Source: Sphagnum compactum
Lineage: Eukaryota > Bryophyta > Sphagnopsida > Sphagnales
NCBI GenBank assembly: GCA_965153455.1
Contig: OZ234503.1
Coordinates: 372,001-436,000, forward strand
DNA length: 64,000 nt
Reading direction: 5' to 3'
Positions within the stretch are counted from its first letter, which is position 1. Each line of letters opens with the position of its first letter. A model generated the notes under the pieces. It searched no databases and was not told the origin of the DNA. It saw only the letters and a program-made list of their open reading frames with translations. The translations under genes and the position numbers were made by a program. Shown here one piece after another: positions 59,400 through 64,000 of the stretch.

Positions 59400-60885
59400 A
59401 GAAGTTGACCAAAAGTTAAAGAAATATCGCCAGATTTCTATACATGGTTCATGTAGGTAGCCAGTAAGAAAGAAGGCTTTTTTTTTAAAAAAAAGTTACT
59501 TTCATGTTTAGGTTGTAGCCAAATCTGGCTAAATATTCTTCTGGATCATCGACACTTTGGCTACATGGCAAAGTTGACTAAAAAACACTGGTGTGCAGAA
59601 GTCCAGAGTCCTAGATTCCAGTGTTTCTCTTAGGATTTTGTGTTTGAAGCCAAAGTGATGATCACCCATGGCTTCTTGCAGAAAAAGTGGGGTTCGACTC
59701 TAGCAAGATTTAGTCACATCTGGCTATAAACCAGAAATAAAGTACAAATCTTTAATCCTTCTCCTTTATTTTTGACTACACAATATAGACCAAACATACA
59801 AATCTTGCGATTTTTACTTTATTTTTTCCTCGCTTCTGGCACCTCAAAACCTCCAGAATCACCTCTCTTTTTCTTTTTTTCTGTTTTCGCTTTTTGGCGA
59901 AATGTCGTCAGAAAGCTCTACGCCTATCTTGAAAACAGGAAACACATCTGCCCATCACCTAGGAAAGCCATTACTACTAGCCAGTGACTGAACACGTAGT
60001 GGATCCAAAGGTTTAAAATTTTGAACATTCCTCAATTGGCTATGAACTTCCAAGAAATATTGTAGACCTCCACTTGCCACAACCATGACCATGAAAATTA
60101 CTAAGAAAATGACAAGAAATGAGGAAGATACAGACTCTCAAAGTAAAGGGTCCATGTTGAAGGATGGGTGGGCCCATCAAAACGAGATTTCGAAATAATG
60201 AGATCTCTAAATAATGAGTCAATGTTTGGTGATGGATGTGCTGAAATAGTTTGTGATTTGGATCTTTGCCATCATTGGACATCGTTCCATGGTCTCTGAA
60301 GTTTGAATTTTTTTTTGTAAAGCTCCAATTGTTACACCCACAATTTTATAATCTCTCAAAATGTTTCTTTTAAAAATGAGAAAGATATAAGGTTTGAAAA
60401 TAAAAAAAGGTCTAGTGTTTTTTTGTCCAATATTCTTTTTTGATTTGGACAACGCTTTCTCTTCATAGATAGATTTTTGGTTGCTCCCTTGTCTTTGGAT
60501 TTGGAAGAGCTATTGTAAACTAGGTGTGTTTTTGGTGACAAGTGGTTCTAGGCTATATACCTAGTGATGTGGAGAATGTTGTGAAACTGTCCATGACACA
60601 ACAAGGTCATGAATCCTTTCCTAACAATGTCATCAGTCTGCACATTAGTGTTCGTTAGGGTTGTGTTTAATATTGGTTAATTGTAAGGGTGCACTCCAAA
60701 GTTTTTTTTTTTTTTTTGGGGGGCACGGGTGTTGTTGATTGGCCCCTCACAATGAAAGATTCAGAGACTTTTGACAACTTATGGACTTCAAAGTTTGCAC
60801 TCTCAAGATAGAAATGCCATAATATCTTTTCAAGTTTAAGGTGTTAAGGTCTAGAATTTAAGGGTTAGGGTTTGAAAATAAGGTT
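59400..60885. other. Spacer, nothing recognised
   Basis: No gene family is recognised. CCAGATTTCTATACATGGTT at about 59432 resembles CCAGATTCTATACTATATAT then GGTTCAAGTAGGTA at about 40573, next to the Helitron ends there. Confidence 0.3.
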
Positions 60886-60889
60886 TTCA

Positions 60890-61670
60890 TCATGCTTAGG
60901 GATTTGCTAATGTTATTAGGAAAGGCATCAAAGTTGAAGCCAAAACAACAATTTTTGAACTTCATATTGTTCGTGAAATGTGATAATGTCATTGTTTACA
61001 ATGTGTTCATGTGGAACTTGGCAAAATTGTCATTGTGTGATCATGTGTTATTCATTGTTCATTGCATCATGCATTAATAATGCCCTAATCAATGAAATTC
61101 ATTGGCCCATGAGGTTATGCAAGTACTCAAAACACCACTATGGTTTAATGCCCAAAAGAAAATATATGCAATGAATAGCATCATGAGTTTGGACCATCAT
61201 GGATTGTTTATTTACATTTACATGGGTTACCTTGGGTCTTTCCATGATGTAAACATTTTCCAATACTCAACCATTTATCAGGAGTGGTGTTAATACTTCA
61301 CCCATGGGGATGAGTACTTCAAGTATTTTTTGGGGATCCAATGTGAGGTACTTGGGGGCAAAAATGTTCATTATGTGGAGGATAGGGAGGTGATAGTTAT
61401 TGCCATATATAAACCATTGTGTCATCCAAATTTATAATAAAATGCATGCAAGGTTTAAAATCCAAGTGAAATGGAGAATAGGTGGACTTAAAATGAAATG
61501 GAGATGCTTCATGAAAATTTTGAAGTTACAAGATAAAAAATTTCACATTTATTCAAAGTTTGGGGTCCTCCTCATTAACTACCTTCATTGGTGTTAGATG
61601 GACCTCACCTATGAAGTCATTGAGGTTCACAATCCTAACCTTGCTACATAGGGGTGGGCATGAAACTATT
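60890..61670 (+). pseudogene. PIF/Harbinger-like DDE transposase remnant
   Basis: Plus-strand pieces read FNAQKKIYAMNSIMSLDHHG, LFIYIYMGYLGSFHDVNIF (the first catalytic Asp region, usually DHHGLFIY...GSxHDV), DEYFKYFLG (second acidic region) and, in another frame, MHARFKIQVKWRIGGLKMKW (third region, where VEWGIGGLKRKW is usual and the catalytic Glu appears as Lys), then LLINYLHWC, stop, MDLTYEVIEVHNPN. Frame changes and stops make it non-functional. It differs from the 18.3 kb transposase, so it is a separate lineage of the DDE_Tnp_4 type. Confidence 0.75.
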
Positions 61671-61679
61671 AAGTATTAG

Positions 61680-63600
61680 TCTTAAACTTGATTTACTTTT
61701 ACTTAATGATTTAATGTTTATATAAGGTTTGAATTTTGAAGTCAACAAATAGGGTTTGGAATTAGGGTTCATGGGTCTAAAATTAGGACTTTAAAGTTCA
61801 AAGTTAAGGTTTCTAGGTTGAAAGTTAGGTTTTTAGGTCTAAAAATATGATTTTAAAAGTTTGAAGTTCCAACATTATGGTTTGGAATTAGGTTTTACAA
61901 ATTCAAAATTAATGTTTAAGGTTTGACATTACGATTTAAGTTTAAATATTAAGGTTTAAGTCCCACTACACCAAAATGTGGTTCTCATGACTAGAAAAAC
62001 TTGCTATTATTATCCCAATGTAGTCATGTAATTGTTGTTAGAGACATCAACATCAAACACGATCACATAATGAATGAAGTTCATTCACATAGATTTCCAT
62101 CCATAACTTTTTAGTCCCTTCATAGTTCGTTCGTAGTTAACTTGTAATTCATTTTTAGTTAATCCATAATTCACTTCTAATTAATTTTTAGTTCATTCAT
62201 TGTTCATTTTTAATTAATTAAAAGTGTGCATTAAATTGTTAGTATGGTTGGTTGTTTGTCCATTGCTTGAAGTATGTGAATCTTGGGTGGTCACTAGATG
62301 ATACTCTATTGTTAGCTACAACCTTAATAACACCATTCATTGGTGGCAAGCTACCACCAAAACCCCTTATCACTATATTCACAAGCCATTGCAACCTTTT
62401 GAAGCACATGACTTGGGATTTAATAGGATCCTTTTTCACAACCCCATCAAATGATAAAAGCATAATCATTTGGTGCCCCAACAATTGGGGCTAAGTTCAA
62501 TGAGTTGAAGGACCATATGACAAAATGATGATTGCATTGACCTAGTTTTATCCATAGGCTTGAATGCATATGTTTGGATATGATTTATTTCATGAATGTG
62601 ATTATCGAAACATAATGTTATAGATCCATATATGCAGAGATGCTTTTCAATAAGGTCAAGATTTTTTTTAAAAATGATGTCTATATGTAATCATTTGTAG
62701 CAAAGTGCAAGCTCCCATTGTTCAACACTTCAAATGCTGGATTTTGTTGCTATAAGTGCGATCTCCATTTTTCAAACAATGGGGATGGTCACCATGTGGC
62801 AATTTTATTACAGTATTTTTTGGTGATGTGTGCCTTAGGTCTAAGGTGTGTGATTGATTGTCCTTGCAATTGATTGATATTAATATTTATAGGCATTGGG
62901 TGGTATGCAATATATTATTATGTGAACATCAAGCATTGAGGAACAAGGACTTAAAAGCTCTTATGTTGTTCAACTGTCATCACAAGTTTTATTTTGGTCA
63001 TGACTCATGAAGACATTAGAGGACATAGTTGTTATTTGCAACAATATTATCGTCAAATCGGTAACTAATAAAATCAAATCTCACAAATTGCTAAAACCTT
63101 GACCTTTCCCTTTCAACCTTGCTTCTACCACTAATAAGTCCATGTTGCCACATACCATGAAGACTGCACTAAAACTATCGGCATCATTATATACACCCCA
63201 AAAAAGAACATACAAGCATATGAGCAATATTTTCACTTGGTATTTTGCCACCTCAATCCACTTAGCTTAGAAGATAAAGACCAATTGAGCAAAAATGAAA
63301 AACCCAAAAGAAAAAACATTGCAACAATTTTATTTTGAGACCATGTATTTTCTCTTTTAAATTATTATTATTATTGTTTTAATAATGATCTTCATGCCTA
63401 TGGGTGTGCCAAGTGATGGTTTACAATGCCTCTTGGAACTTCTGGAGCAACAGTGGTATGTCCAAAGATTTTAACGTAAAATCTTTTGGAGACACCAAGT
63501 GATCGATCTCCGATCAGTGTACCCCAAGTCGGAATGACTTTGCTCCGTGATGGGTCATCACTTCCGCCGATGTGTTTTCCGGGTTTGAAGTAGGCGGAGA
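61680..63600. other. AT-rich spacer, then GC-richer upstream region
   Basis: Up to about 63400 there is only AT-rich sequence with short phrases repeating GGTTT and TTAGGTT (61740-61960) and TTCATTTTTAGTTAAT-type text (62100-62220). No gene is recognised. From about 63480 the DNA becomes GC-richer and merges into the inverted copy of the AKR upstream region. Confidence 0.35.
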
Positions 63601-63609
63601 GTCTGGACT

Positions 63610-63960
63610 AGAGAGACGTGGAGCAAACAGCGCGAGAAAGCACGAAAAGCTGACGCAGACGATCTTCTTCCACAAAAGAGGAGGAGGAGTGGCAGCAGTA
63701 GATCTGAATAAGCACGACTAAACATAAACCTGCCAAGACAACACTTTTATTGCATAATATCCAAAGAAAACGCCCTCCCTATTTGAGGAGGAAATTAATC
63801 TGGTGAGAAAAAATGTCGAGACCGTCGACAGGCTCCATCACTCCAGGCGATAATAATAATAAGTATTTCAGTAAAGCTCGATTTTTTAAAAACTTGTAAG
63901 TCTTTCCGTTGCTTGTAAATTCGACGCTTGCCAAAAGAAAGAAACATTCGGTTTGAAGTG
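63610..63960 (-). repeat. AKR upstream region, inverted-duplicate copy 2
   Basis: Reverse complement of 58620-58985, with anchors ACGTGGAGCAAACAG, CCAAAGAAAAC, ATCTGGTGAGAA, AATGTCGAGACCG, CGATAATAATAATAA and TTGTAAATTCGACGCTTG. In this orientation the downstream side, where copy 1 has the AKR start, points to the right edge of the window. Similarity stops at about 63945, before the AKR coding part. Confidence 0.8.
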
Positions 63961-64000
63961 CTGTCAAAGAGGGAGCACATGTATGTATGTATGTTAGGGA

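Overview
The window looks like nuclear DNA from a land plant with a large, AT-rich, repeat-laden genome. There is no operon-like gene packing. Recognisable coding sequence is in short exons with GT/AG borders, and most of it sits in decayed plant transposons (Ty3/gypsy, Helitron, PIF/Harbinger). A DUF1221-type kinase N-terminus and a CHAT-domain protein suggest a non-seed plant (fern, lycophyte or moss), but that is inference and the species cannot be read from the sequence.

Layout. 0.4-1.3 kb is a segment repeated at 49.2-50.5 kb. 1.4-3.0 kb (minus) carries four phase-compatible exons of the C-terminal half of an aldo/keto reductase (AKR). 3.7-5.1 kb is the end of a Ty3/gypsy pol. 5.8-6.3 kb is a purine tract. 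7.2-11.3 kb is a very AT-rich block with a long inverted repeat and a ~207 bp tandem array. 16.5-17.4 kb (minus) is the start of a kinase gene, frameshifted before its glycine loop. 18.3-20.6 kb is a PIF/Harbinger element with a transposase and a convergent Myb-like ORF. 25.3-26.2 kb is a decayed repetitive ORF. 27.2-27.7 kb is a 195 bp triplication. 28.6-29.0 kb is a small intact ORF with TATA-like and polyadenylation signals, the best candidate for an intact gene. 29.6-33.5 kb holds a direct-repeat pair and a 40 bp minisatellite. 38.3-40.1 kb has coding-like sequence, a 147-150 bp duplication and a perfect 43 bp hairpin. 40.4-47.3 kb is Helitron territory: a full but broken Rep/helicase ORF and four related 3' termini. 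48-52.3 kb has plus-strand exon-like pieces, including an HNH motif. 54.8-57.4 kb (minus) is a CHAT gene remnant, and immediately upstream on the same strand, 57.6-58.5 kb, are the first AKR exons. A 341 bp non-autonomous Helitron is at 59.0-59.36 kb, another DDE transposase remnant is at 60.9-61.7 kb, and the AKR upstream region recurs inverted at 63.6-63.96 kb.

Two themes tie this together. First, AKR pieces appear at both ends of the window in the same orientation, each with a copy of one flanking segment on its 3' side, and the AKR upstream region is duplicated in inverted orientation at the right edge. This points to a reshuffled AKR locus or, less likely, one gene with giant introns. 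Second, nearly every in-frame stop in the broken reading frames lies where a glutamine, arginine or tryptophan codon is expected, i.e. one C-to-T or G-to-A transition away. That is the pattern left by deamination of methylated cytosine in silenced DNA. No tRNA, rRNA or CRISPR was seen.
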